NCBI RefSeq assembly: GCF_027921745.1
Contig: NC_079239.1
Coordinates: 1,453,501-1,517,500, forward strand
Reading direction: 5' to 3'
Length of the DNA: 64,000 nt
DNA from: Schizosaccharomyces osmophilus
Taxonomy: Eukaryota > Ascomycota > Schizosaccharomycetes > Schizosaccharomycetales > Schizosaccharomycetaceae
Below are positions 40,626-50,575 of this stretch, piece after piece (position 1 is the first letter of the stretch; the number at the start of each line of letters is the position of its first letter). The notes beneath the pieces were generated by a model. That model was not told the DNA's origin, made no database searches, and worked only from the letters and a program-made list of their open reading frames with translations. The translations under genes and the position numbers were made by a program.

Positions 40626-41840
40626 ATGGGATGTATGTCCAGTAAATATGCAGATTCCACTGGGGGAGACGTTATAAAAAAAAAGCAAGTAAAACTAGAA
40701 AGCCAAGGAAGAGGAACTTCTCCCGAAGGCGATAGGAATCCAGTAAAGGAGCATTGGCTGAATATTGTCTTGCGTGGTAAGCCACAGAATCAAAATGCAG
40801 GAGCATCGAACCAGAATGGAAACAAAAATGACAATGAAATCAAAGTTTTGCTGCTTGGTGCTGGCGACAGTGGAAAGACAACAATTATGAAGCAAATGCG
40901 TCTTCTTTACAGTCCAGGATTTAACCAAGCTGCTAGACGGCAATATCGAATTATGATTTTTGAAAACATAATCACATCGGTATGCTTACTTATGGATGCT
41001 ATGGAAAATAGTGGTATGAGCTTGTTGCCAGAAAACGAAAAATACCGACCGATCATTTTGAGAAAACAAACCATTCAAGTAAACGAGCCGTTTCCCGCAG
41101 ATCTTTACGAGGCGTTGAGAGCTTTGACGCTCGATCCAAAAATAAGGACAGCACAAAATTGCGGTACGAACCTTTCTCTTTTGGATAACTTTTATTATTA
41201 CCAGGATCATATCGACCGAATTTTTGACCCCCAATATTTACCCTCAGACCAGGATATTCTGCATTGCCGAATTAAGACCACAGGAATTTCTGAAGAAACA
41301 TTTTTATTGAACCGCCATAAATATCGTTTCTTTGACGTGGGTGGTCAACGCTCGGAGCGTAGAAAATGGATCCATTGCTTTGAATCCGTCACAGCATTGC
41401 TTTTCCTTGTTTCTCTCGCCGGGTACGATCAGTGCTTAGTTGAAGATAATAGTGGCAACCAGATGCAAGAAGCGTTGTTATTGTGGGATTCGATTTGCAA
41501 TTCAAGTTGGTTTGCGGAATCGGCAATGATTTTGTTCCTTAATAAGTTGGATCTATTTAAACGAAAGGTTCATATATCTCCTATTCAGCAGTATTTCCCT
41601 GACTATCAGGAAACTCCTTCCACTCCAACATTTGTTCAAACACAATGTCCGTTTTCTGATAATGCCGTAAAAAGCGGTATGTACTATTTCTACTTAAAGT
41701 TTGAAAGCTTAAATCGCATTGCTTCTCGCAGCTGTTACTGTCATTTTACAACTGCTACGGATACGAGTTTGCTTCAGCGGGTCATGGTTTCCGTTCAAGA
41801 TACAATTATGTCAAATAATTTGCAATCTTTAATGTTTTAA
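40626..41840 (+). CDS. gpa1: Heterotrimeric G-protein alpha subunit Gpa1
   Basis: G-alpha (404 residues) that transmits mating-pheromone signals in fission yeast. The N-terminus MGCMSSK carries Gly2 and Cys3 for myristoylation and palmitoylation. Seen: P loop GAGDSGKTTIMKQ (78-90), switch I Arg in HCRIKTTGI (215), switch II DVGGQRSERRKW (237-248), NKLD (306-309) and the guanine-ring motif TTATDT. One exon; length close to S. pombe Gpa1 (407). The C-terminal receptor-contact tail is SNNLQSLMF. No exact TR box was seen in the upstream 500 bp, though Ste11 controls gpa1 in S. pombe. Confidence 0.96.
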   Translation: MGCMSSKYADSTGGDVIKKKQVKLESQGRGTSPEGDRNPVKEHWLNIVLRGKPQNQNAGASNQNGNKNDNEIKVLLLGAGDSGKTTIMKQMRLLYSPGFNQAARRQYRIMIFENIITSVCLLMDAMENSGMSLLPENEKYRPIILRKQTIQVNEPFPADLYEALRALTLDPKIRTAQNCGTNLSLLDNFYYYQDHIDRIFDPQYLPSDQDILHCRIKTTGISEETFLLNRHKYRFFDVGGQRSERRKWIHCFESVTALLFLVSLAGYDQCLVEDNSGNQMQEALLLWDSICNSSWFAESAMILFLNKLDLFKRKVHISPIQQYFPDYQETPSTPTFVQTQCPFSDNAVKSGMYYFYLKFESLNRIASRSCYCHFTTATDTSLLQRVMVSVQDTIMSNNLQSLMF

Positions 41841-43022
41841 GGAAGACAATGATTTTTTTGATGAAAAGTACGATTGATCCTACTAGTGAAGTACCTTCAA
41901 ATAGCCGCGCTGACTGCATCTCTTTGAACCTATATGTCACATATATATAATATTGCCTATAATTTTGTTACACCTTTCTTGCATCCAACTCCTTTTTGAA
42001 CACCGAGTTTTGTTAATACCGACAACCGGCCATCCTGTTTGTGCTAGGACGAGCTTTTGTCCATTCTCTGTCCATTTTTTTTTATAATGATGAGTCCTAT
42101 TCGCGTCCGAGTTTCTTCCTAAATGCTGGCACACGATCCACGAAGAGGAAATAGAGCTATTCCGCGAGAATGAAGCATTCTCTATATACGAAGTGAGATG
42201 TTGATGTCTGAATCCCTTGAACTCCTTTTAATTACAAACATTTGTTTGTGTATAATTTCTCAAGAGATAGCATTTGGACGTTTAAAGATTCCAATCAATT
42301 GATATCACCACGTATTTAAAATTGTTATTGTGTATGAAAACAGGCCATAGTATAAGAACTTGTGTAAACAGTTCGTCAGTGTAAAAAACAATGCTGTCCA
42401 AAAGAACAGTCATCTATTGCAAAAAGCAACTAAAGTACTACTACCAAATGTGCATAGATGAGACATGTCTACAAAGGTTGGTTTACCTTGCAATTAAAAC
42501 ATGACTCAGGGTAGGTTTATGTGTACCAAAGAGTATCCTTTGTAGTATTTACCTGATTCCTTTCGAAGTAATTCGTTTATGTTCTGTCTTATACCCCATC
42601 GTCCATTGCATCTATACGTAAAGTTTGCTTCGACAAATGTCAGTCAAACAATATTGGAAAGCTCGTTTCCTTCATAGCCAAACAATAAATCCTCATATAA
42701 ATGTATAAAAAAAAGAAGACTTTCGTGAAATCGTTTATGGTAATTCTTATTTATTCAGAGAGCAAGCTAGCTGTACTCGTTTTTCTTGAAACACATTCAA
42801 TAAGTAAATACTCTTTTATTATTATTAATGAATATTTTAAAAAATAAAACTCATTTTCAAAAATGCTTGGAAACAATTTCCTCCTTCCATGCCCACCCTT
42901 CTAAAACGTAAAGACCATAAAGCAGTGAGATTAAAGAGGTTTTAATTATCAAAGCATACTTAATGTAATTTATGGCAAAAAGAATCTCTTTATTAAACGC
43001 TTTTGTATAGTTATGAGCCGAA
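41841..43022. other. Intergenic region between gpa1 and cdc14
   Basis: About 1.18 kb. A minus-strand frame without ATG is open for about 95 codons (about 41937-42222). Its complement also has a short coding-like frame with HEEEIELFRENEAF. Neither can be assigned. The rest is AT-rich with nothing recognised. Confidence 0.4.
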
Positions 43023-43748
43023 ATGGAGGATCTTTTAATTAATGCTCGACACCATCTGTGTATGCGGAATCCCAAGTTTATTCGAATTGGTCTTCGTCAA
43101 CTGGAATCTATTCTATATCATATCGCACGACCTAGTAACATTCATGATAAGATTCCGAAAGAGATTTATCTAAAGCTGCAAGACTCTCATCTATACAATT
43201 CTGTTGTTCCTTGTATTTATGCATTGGACAGTCTTTTGGACTACCAGCAAAATGATGAAACTTATTTCGAAAACTATGTCTTTATTCAACGCCTAATGGA
43301 TGACTTGTTACATGTAATTGAGGGCCTGGTACTAATCCATCCCGTGTCTCAATCATTTTTTGAAGATAAAACCACCTTGCATCTTTTTATACAAATACTG
43401 GAACCCAGTCAGATTAGAAGCCTTCAAGTGGCAGCTTTAAAGACACTCGTGTGTATCATGGTGGACCATCCTCTTGTTGTCCGACTGTTTGAGTCAATTG
43501 GCGGTCTGCACCATATTTGCATGTTATTTAAGCATAGACAAACTAGCCAAGATACTCGTTTACAAATCCTTGAATTCTTTTACTTTTATTTATCTCCGGA
43601 ACCTTACAATATCGAGGATTTACCCTACCGTAAAACTCGAGCGGAAAAGCAAATTTATCTTTCAAAGTATCTTTCCAACGTTCAAGACCTACGGAAAGAC
43701 CTAGATACTTTTAGACCATTTGGTAAATTAGACGAGACTTTTGACTGA
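43023..43748 (+). CDS. cdc14: Septation initiation network protein Cdc14 (Sid1 partner)
   Basis: A 241-residue all-helical protein. In fission yeast Cdc14 is the activating subunit of the Sid1 GCK kinase in the SIN, acting at the spindle-pole body before septum formation; it is not the phosphatase called Cdc14 elsewhere. Seen: MEDLLINARHHLCMRNPKF, an armadillo-like core with LQVAALKTLVCIMVDHPLVV and LFESIGGLHHICMLFKHR, and a C-terminal LSKYLSNVQDLRKDLDTF. Length and lack of enzymatic motifs fit the S. pombe protein. It converges with bhd1 with a 99-bp gap. Confidence 0.92.
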   Translation: MEDLLINARHHLCMRNPKFIRIGLRQLESILYHIARPSNIHDKIPKEIYLKLQDSHLYNSVVPCIYALDSLLDYQQNDETYFENYVFIQRLMDDLLHVIEGLVLIHPVSQSFFEDKTTLHLFIQILEPSQIRSLQVAALKTLVCIMVDHPLVVRLFESIGGLHHICMLFKHRQTSQDTRLQILEFFYFYLSPEPYNIEDLPYRKTRAEKQIYLSKYLSNVQDLRKDLDTFRPFGKLDETFD

Positions 43749-43847
43749 AATTTTGGAACATCTACTCTTTCATTTTGCGTTCTCACATTGATCCAATTCC
43801 ATTCATATCCATAAGTTATATAATGTTTTCATATCAATAAATTATTT

Positions 43848-44921
43848 TTAGCATGTTAAATCAATCCGATCCCAGATGTCAAGTATCCAACTAAATGAAC
43901 TATGGATGCCGATGAAGACTCCATCCCAACAGGTAATATCAGCTAAATTTCGACCTTCTCCTACTCCATCACGCCTCCGTAAAAAACTAAAAGAAGGCAA
44001 TCTTTGAGACAACAAGTATGTAGATGGCGCTGTGCTACTGTTTGGGGACATTCCATAAGGTGTATGACCAGGTAAATTTGAGGAATTGGATAAGGAAGAA
44101 GTATTTGAGGTAGGTGAAGCGAATGTTCCACCGACGGAAGAAGTCTTGTTATGCGACATAGGATAGTTCGTGGTAGTTTTCGTGGATGAGAGCCGAAGGA
44201 ACTGGACCATCTGCGAGAATTTTTCAACAATGAAGCTATATCTGTTGATTAATTCATGATCACTCTTGCTCAGTGCAACGAATGCGTACCGTCGCAAACC
44301 GCCACGAGCATGCGGATCATGCAACGAAAAAGATTGAGCAATCACATATCCGTTTTCTTGATCTCCAAAGAATAGCGGATTTGACATGGATTCTGAAATA
44401 TCTGACGACATTGAATACTCACAACTGAGGCATCGGACCATCAGCCTCCTCAAAATAGAGTACCGATTCTGATTTCGGGGATACTGACTAGATATATAAA
44501 CGATGTCTGGGTTTCTTGTAGAAAGAGAAATAAGTCGCGGAGGAACGTCTGGTAATACATATTCACATGGAAGAACTATGCTGCAAGTAACACAAGCAGG
44601 TTTTCGTGATACAGGACTTTGGCGAGCCGACGAGCTTAAGCCAGCTGATTGAATACGAGGAGAATCAGTGGCTTTTGATTGCCTTTGGTTACCGTCTTCA
44701 GGGTCACTTTTGAATAAAGACTCTGTAGAACTTAACATAGGGTCTTCTGAAGATTCCTGAACTTCAGACTCAATATTATCTTCCGACGCTGCGGAAGATC
44801 TTGGCGCTGAGGGTATATCGAACTGATCACCCAGCTCAGAACGAAGTAATTTTTGAGTACAGAAAATTATTGAGGGGCCTTCCAATTCACAAAAATGTCC
44901 CAGGGAAAAGATGACATCCAT
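43848..44921 (-). CDS. bhd1: Folliculin homologue Bhd1
   Basis: N-terminal folliculin domain protein (357 residues). Folliculin (BHD tumour suppressor) and its yeast relatives act in amino-acid signalling to TOR through Rag-type GTPases. Seen: the start MDVIFSLGHFCELEGPSII, matching human FLCN (MNAIVALCHFCELHGPRTL); CVTCSIVLP; IVYISSQYPRNQNRYSILRR; RCLSCEYSMSSDIS; and GLRRYAFVALSKSDHELINR. The open frame begins at a TTG further out; the ATG at 44921 opens the conserved longin-like domain. The C-terminal DENN half of vertebrate FLCN is absent. Confidence 0.9.
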   Translation of the reverse strand: MDVIFSLGHFCELEGPSIIFCTQKLLRSELGDQFDIPSAPRSSAASEDNIESEVQESSEDPMLSSTESLFKSDPEDGNQRQSKATDSPRIQSAGLSSSARQSPVSRKPACVTCSIVLPCEYVLPDVPPRLISLSTRNPDIVYISSQYPRNQNRYSILRRLMVRCLSCEYSMSSDISESMSNPLFFGDQENGYVIAQSFSLHDPHARGGLRRYAFVALSKSDHELINRYSFIVEKFSQMVQFLRLSSTKTTTNYPMSHNKTSSVGGTFASPTSNTSSLSNSSNLPGHTPYGMSPNSSTAPSTYLLSQRLPSFSFLRRRDGVGEGRNLADITCWDGVFIGIHSSFSWILDIWDRIDLTC

Positions 44922-45804
44922 ATTGCACAATGGAAAGGAATTAAGCAAACGAATACAAAAGAAATTAACCAAAATAAAGAATTGGTGTTGATTAGTAAAC
45001 CATTCAGTGGTATAATAAAAAAAAAAGAACTCAATCTCTTGATAAAGCCAAAATCATTCAAAAACAATAAAACCAATACAGCAATGGTCAGTGATATATA
45101 GCTTTTGGACTTGCAACAATTAGTAAATAACTGAATGTTCAATGGTTCATAGCAGATTTAGATAACTTTAGAAAGGATTTGAATATAGGATATATTAATG
45201 ATCGCATCCAAGAAATCTTCAAATACCTATCATTATACGTGGGATCATAAATGAAAATAAAAACTTGCAATTCGATATTCCTTTTATTGTTGGAATCTGA
45301 ATTCACAGCTGTCGCTAAATTAATAAAATCTATTTAAATTAAACAAGTTTATACTTTTCACCAAAGAGACGAATGATGATGCGTTTGTCCAGTAAGTAAT
45401 CCTTTTGTTTTTGCAGCGGAAGATTCCACTGTAACAAATGTTTAAAAAAAAAAAGCAGAATCAGTTCTTCAACAGAATTCTACAGCTTACAGGAATTTTG
45501 GTCATTTCCTAGAGGTGGAGTGGAGAGGATGAAAAACGTCGCTAACAAAATAACCTACATCGTCTTAAGCAAGAAAATACGATAACGAACGAACAGTATT
45601 CCAAGTAGAGTTACACAAGTTTCGTGTTTCCTAATACATTACTCGTCTGTTCTATCTACTGTATTACAAGTCTGCTTAATTTCAAAAAAATATAGCGAAA
45701 ACCCATCGATTATTAGTGTATATGAGTAACCCTATTCCATAAATAAATTGGCTTTTCAAAAATGTTTGCCTAGTCGCTTTTCTTTTCACATACTTACTTT
45801 TAGT
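44922..45804. other. Intergenic region between phosphoketolase and bhd1
   Basis: About 880 bp, AT-rich, holding the bhd1 promoter and phosphoketolase 3' UTR. The ORFs are base-composition artefacts. No RNA gene seen. Confidence 0.5.
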
Positions 45805-48279
45805 TTAAATGGTACGCTTATCCTTGAAGTCCGGAACATCAAAAGTCTCCGGAGGATCATCCTTGTACTTGAAGATATAATCCTTAATTTCATCCAACTT
45901 GTGGGAGTAATTGGCACTCAAGTTGTGGCAGTTTACTGAAACATATGGATTGTGAGTGGAATGCTGTAATGCCTTTCTAGCAACATCGTAACGAGAGGTG
46001 TTGTTGAGCATCATCATAGTGAAAGGAGTGGTGGTAGTACCTTCTTCACGGTAGCCGTCCAAAGTAACACGAGAGGGCTCAATGCGGTCGAAGAGCAAGC
46101 TCTTGATGTCCATAACATAGCCGTGGTAGTTGATATGAACATGACGGTTGTTGGTGAACAAGGAATCGAACTCTAGTTGAGTCATTCCATGAGGATGCAA
46201 ACTAGAAAGTACCATAAGATCGGTCACGTTAACAACACGCACACGTAGGCTAGGAATATCATTTGCCAACATCTCAGCTGCCTTAACAACCTCAAACATA
46301 ATTTCGTTACCAATACCGACCAAAACAACATCAGGATTTATGCCGTTATCGGTGCTACAGAATTTCCAAACACTAGCACCAGCCGTGCAGTGAGCTTCAG
46401 CCTCTTCAATAGAAAGATAGCTTGGTTGAGGATTCTTACTGGAAACCATCAGGTTGATAGTATTCTCAGAACGCATGCATCTAGCTAATGTAGACAAGAA
46501 GCAGTTAGCATCAGCTGGGAAGTATACACGGCTAATACCAGGCTTGAAAGAGAGCATCGTAGTAATAAATCTAGGAGACTGGTGGGAGTATCCGTTGTGT
46601 TCTTGACGTGCCCAAGTACTGGAAGTGACATAGTTCAAACTTCCAAACTTCCCATGCCAAGGTAATTCGAGACCCATCTTGATGAATTTGCTGTATTGAA
46701 TCAACATACTAACGACAATCGTCATGAAAGCCTCGTACGAAGGGAAAATCGCGGTACGACCAGTAAGGGTGTAACCTTGCATGAGACCTTGGCAAATGTG
46801 CTCGGAAAGGATTTCTGTAACACGGCCACCTTTTGCCATTAATGTTGGATCAGTTTGCATAGTACGATCGGTATATTTTAAAACAGCATCAAGTTTATTA
46901 CTCTCTAGTTCATCCGGAGAAAAGACACGTAAAGTCTGATTATTTTCGCGGAGAAGTTCGCCTAAGTAGTTACCCACAACATAAGTAGCAGATGTCTTTT
47001 CACCCTTGGCAACACCAAACTTTTTCCAGTCGGTTACAGTCAAAGGATGATAAGAATTATACGTCTCAATGCGTTGACCCATGCGCTTATTGACCTGAGG
47101 AATGTTTTCACGAATTCCCTTTGTTGGAAGGCCTTCTTCGTCCAAGAAGTCATCAAAGCGGTAGCTCGAAAGCCATTCTTTAAGCATCTTACGCTGAGTA
47201 GGATCATTACGAGCAAGCTTTAGTGGAACTTGGTGAGCATGATAGGTTCCTTCCAAAAATCCGCCGTTTAAGGTCTTAGGGCAACCTTTGCCCTTAGGCG
47301 AACGAAGGATGATCATGGGCCATCTGGGCTTAATAAGTTCACGCTTTACACGCGCGCGGTGTTGAATATCCTTAATGGTTTCAACAGCCCAATCCATGGC
47401 GGCAGCCATTTCGCGGTTGTACTCGTCAGTGTAGTTGACAATAGCAACCTGATAACCAAAGCCACTGAAAAGTGCCAATAATTCCAAATCATCCATGCAA
47501 CCATAGATAGTACGCTCGGAAATCTTGTAACCGTTCAAACTCAAAATGGGGATGACAGCACCAGATTCGGCAGGGTCCAAGAATTTGTGAGTTTGCCATG
47601 AACCTGCCAAAGGACCACTTTCAGCTTCACCGTCACCTATAACGCAGGTTACGATTAATTCGGGCTTATCTTGAACAGCACCATAACTGACGGACAAAGA
47701 ATAACCCAATTCACCACCTTCGTGAATGGAACCAGGGCATTCAGCATTTACGTGTGAAGGAAAGCCACCAGGTAATGAGAAGGTGCTAATCAAATTCTTG
47801 AGACCTTGACGGGTGAATTGGTATTGGGGATAAAAGGGGCCAAGCGAGTCTTCCAAAAACAAAGCACCCAAAACGGCAGGTGCACCGTGGCCAGGACCGA
47901 CGACAAAGATCATGTCCAAGTCATACTTGTTAATAATACGATTGCAGTGGGAGTACGCAATACTCAAGCCAGGGCAAGTACCCCAGTGACCTAAGAGTCG
48001 GGTTTTCACGTCATCCTCGTTGAGTTCACCACCAGTGTAAATGTCCTTGGCTAGGAAAATCAAAGAGCAAGCCAGGTAGTCGCAAGCTCGTTGAAAGCGA
48101 TCGACAGCAGCAACTTCTTCGTCCGAAACTTTAGAAGAGTCGAGGGGAACATAAAGACTAGATACTTCTTGAGGAAGACGAGAAGGCATGCTAGGGGGGA
48201 AAGATTGCTTTTCAGCAATTTCAACTTGCTTTGCCAAAGCTTCAGGAGAAGAATTGGGGATATCGCTAGTACCGCTCAT
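45805..48279 (-). CDS. Xylulose-5-phosphate/fructose-6-phosphate phosphoketolase
   Basis: Thiamine-diphosphate enzyme splitting xylulose-5-P or fructose-6-P with phosphate to acetyl phosphate (824 residues, full length). Seen: LGHWGTCPGLSIAYSHCNR (substrate His region), VVGPGHGAPAVLGALFLE, GELGYSLSVSYGAVQD, the ThDP motif VIGDGEAESGPLAGSWQ, SPKGKGCP, and the pyrimidine-domain FPSYEAFMTIVVSMLIQYSKF. The family is common in bacteria and patchy in fungi. No acetate kinase or phosphotransacetylase gene is nearby. Codons favour C-ending forms, suggesting high expression. The ATG at 48279 follows a long leader. Confidence 0.95.
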   Translation of the reverse strand: MSGTSDIPNSSPEALAKQVEIAEKQSFPPSMPSRLPQEVSSLYVPLDSSKVSDEEVAAVDRFQRACDYLACSLIFLAKDIYTGGELNEDDVKTRLLGHWGTCPGLSIAYSHCNRIINKYDLDMIFVVGPGHGAPAVLGALFLEDSLGPFYPQYQFTRQGLKNLISTFSLPGGFPSHVNAECPGSIHEGGELGYSLSVSYGAVQDKPELIVTCVIGDGEAESGPLAGSWQTHKFLDPAESGAVIPILSLNGYKISERTIYGCMDDLELLALFSGFGYQVAIVNYTDEYNREMAAAMDWAVETIKDIQHRARVKRELIKPRWPMIILRSPKGKGCPKTLNGGFLEGTYHAHQVPLKLARNDPTQRKMLKEWLSSYRFDDFLDEEGLPTKGIRENIPQVNKRMGQRIETYNSYHPLTVTDWKKFGVAKGEKTSATYVVGNYLGELLRENNQTLRVFSPDELESNKLDAVLKYTDRTMQTDPTLMAKGGRVTEILSEHICQGLMQGYTLTGRTAIFPSYEAFMTIVVSMLIQYSKFIKMGLELPWHGKFGSLNYVTSSTWARQEHNGYSHQSPRFITTMLSFKPGISRVYFPADANCFLSTLARCMRSENTINLMVSSKNPQPSYLSIEEAEAHCTAGASVWKFCSTDNGINPDVVLVGIGNEIMFEVVKAAEMLANDIPSLRVRVVNVTDLMVLSSLHPHGMTQLEFDSLFTNNRHVHINYHGYVMDIKSLLFDRIEPSRVTLDGYREEGTTTTPFTMMMLNNTSRYDVARKALQHSTHNPYVSVNCHNLSANYSHKLDEIKDYIFKYKDDPPETFDVPDFKDKRTI

Positions 48280-49983
48280 GATGGAAAAATAAAAAAATAA
48301 AATCTAATCCAAGAAAATCGTAAAAAAGAGTATCAAACAACAAATCAAATAATGAATTGTTGTAATAGGTCTATAAATATCGTAACAAACAAATCGTTAA
48401 GTGAAGAATTATACAATCGCTCACAATACCTTGCTATCCGCGATTGAATTGAAATAGAAAAAGACAACAAGAAAAGACAAGTACAAGAACCGTGTAAACG
48501 CTTGCGAAAATAAATAAATAAATATGGGAATCAGATAAAACCCCTTGTTTACCAAACGTTTCAAGGTTGTAGGTTAATAAAACCAAAACAATAAAAAATA
48601 AAAAATACTAATAAGGTCTAGCCAATGAATAAATCAGCTTCAATGAAAGAATGCAAATTTGGATGCAATTTCTCTTATTGTAACAACCATGGCTGGGAAA
48701 TGGGCCTATTTATAAGTTGACAATCGGACGAACAAAAATACTCGATGTTTCTCATCAGTATACTTCACACCAACATCATCACGTGTTGACTGACTCTGTT
48801 TTTCTTCATAGCTTTGCTACGTATACTACTTACGTAGATCAAACTTGACTTTTCCTTTCCATGATATAAGAAAAGAAACCGATCGCAGAGTAAGAAAATC
48901 GTTCGTAGCTCTTGATGTGTTCAACGTGACGTAAACTATGTTTTACTTCAATGAGGAACCCCCAGAAACATTCACTTTATGGTAAATAAGCAAAAATAAA
49001 CAAGCACAGAGTTTGAAAAGAAGTTCTGTGAATTTCTCATTGAAGTAAATCATCTAACTGATTAGAAATCGTGTCCATCCACTGAAAACTGGAGAATCCA
49101 TGCTTCGTAACATCGATTCGGTCCCCAAAACCCACCGCTTCTATTATTCATCGACTTTTCCATAGCTAGTTTAGCATATACGAATGAAACAATATGGTAA
49201 ACAAGACGTATCCAAGGAAAATATCAACTTTTACGCGTCGGTCCTCTTTCGCAAGCGGTTTTTCGCCCAACAGCCTATTTTGATCACTAAAGAAATATTC
49301 AATTCATTTTATAAAAAGATTGAGTTTATTTATCCATTATTCATCGTTTTCTCTGCATTGTTTGCAATTGTAGAAAAGGAGAGAACAGTTTAGAAAGTCG
49401 CGTACCGGTTTTGTTAGTTACCATAGCACTGCACATCGGTAAGCAGATTTCGCGATTGCTTTGTTGTGCGTAGAAGATTGCAAAGTTTGTTTTACGCATT
49501 ATAGGGTATCATAGCAATGGGATACTTGAAATTGAAAAAGAAGATTCAGTAGAAAAGAAAGATGCTAAGAATCATTCTGTATATAAATAGACAAGCAAGA
49601 GACATAAAATAAGATAATTCATGGGATTTCATTCGTAGAGGTTTTTGATCCTTTCTTCAGTAACCGGAGCACATTCTTAGTTTTATGAACGATTTCAGTT
49701 TCAACAGAGAATATCTATTCATATTAGTAGTTGTTTAGCATATCACTTCTCAATATTGTCTTGAAGCATAAATATGCTTAATACTTTAATTTCATATGCT
49801 TATAAGCATACCTACACCACAAATGGAGAGGGTACATCAAGAATCCAGCTTCCAATTTCCTTTTTCCTTATAGCAAAAATCTTACATTTCTTTTTTTTCT
49901 TTTCTTATTTGCGTTGATTGCATATTTTTCATTGGTTTTTGGTTTTAAATTTTGCTTTTCTACCATACTTTTCGCTTTTCCTC
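48280..49983. other. Long intergenic region upstream of phosphoketolase and coa6
   Basis: About 1.7 kb, divergent promoter region. Seen: a TATAAATA-like element on the minus strand near 48708, a CACGTG at 48780-48785 and TGACGTAA at 48927-48934. A 69-codon plus ORF at 49184-49393 has no recognisable content. No RNA gene seen. Confidence 0.5.
48927..48934 (+). promoter_or_regulatory. ATF/CREB-like site TGACGTAA
   Basis: Contains TGACGT, the core bound by Atf1-Pcr1, the stress factor of fission yeast, about 650 bp upstream of phosphoketolase. It is a short motif and could be chance. Confidence 0.3.
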
Positions 49984-50256
49984 ATGTCCGGTAATACATC
50001 TTCATTCAAGCGCAGCGCCAGAGAAAAATGTTGGGAAGCAAGAGACTCTTACTTTGAATGTCTAAATAAAAACGATATTTTGGATCCTTTGAAAGATAAC
50101 GAACGGGCATCTCAGGTATGCAGCTCTGAAAAAATCAATTTTGAGTCAAATTGCATCCAATCTTGGGTCAATTATTTTTGCAAGTTTCGTGTTCAACAAC
50201 ACAAGCAACAAGAAGCCATTCGAAATCTTGAGGAAAGTGGTGCTCGTCGTTTATAA
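49984..50256 (+). CDS. coa6: Cytochrome c oxidase assembly factor Coa6
   Basis: A 90-residue mitochondrial intermembrane-space protein. Coa6 helps copper delivery to the CuA site of Cox2. Seen: a twin-Cys arrangement with C-x9-C ([11 protein letters not shown]) and then C-x10-C ([12 protein letters not shown]), the pattern that separates COA6 from ordinary CX9C proteins, followed by the helix [17 protein letters not shown]. The frame stays open upstream to a TTG, but the ATG at 49984 gives the expected small protein with no presequence, as is normal for Mia40 substrates. Confidence 0.87.
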   Translation: MSGNTSSFKRSAREKCWEARDSYFECLNKNDILDPLKDNERASQVCSSEKINFESNCIQSWVNYFCKFRVQQHKQQEAIRNLEESGARRL

Positions 50257-50575
50257 TGAAAAGTAATCGTCCATCCTTCCTTTCATTTCCATTAATAAAT
50301 CAAAATTCTGCTTGATAGATGACCTAATATTCCGTTTCAGGAACGCTTTGCTACATACTATCTCCTTTACTTTTTTTTTAATGATGCTTCATAAAATTAC
50401 CCCTTCTCTATACGCAGTTAAGAATAATATAAACTCGATTGTTACATGAATCTAAACTTTGAATCGTCAAAAGAAAGAAAAATAATTCCTTACATATAAT
50501 AAATAGCAGCAACGTCCGCAACCCCTCTCATGGACGGAAAGAAAGCGGACACAGAAACGAAAAGAAAAAAGTAAC
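50257..50575. other. Intergenic region between coa6 and dip1 (convergent 3' ends)
   Basis: About 320 bp between convergent genes. It holds both 3' UTRs; nothing else seen. Confidence 0.5.

Noticed and set aside
49184-49393. 69-codon plus ORF in the phosphoketolase upstream region
   Set aside because: No family likeness and typical AT-rich composition.
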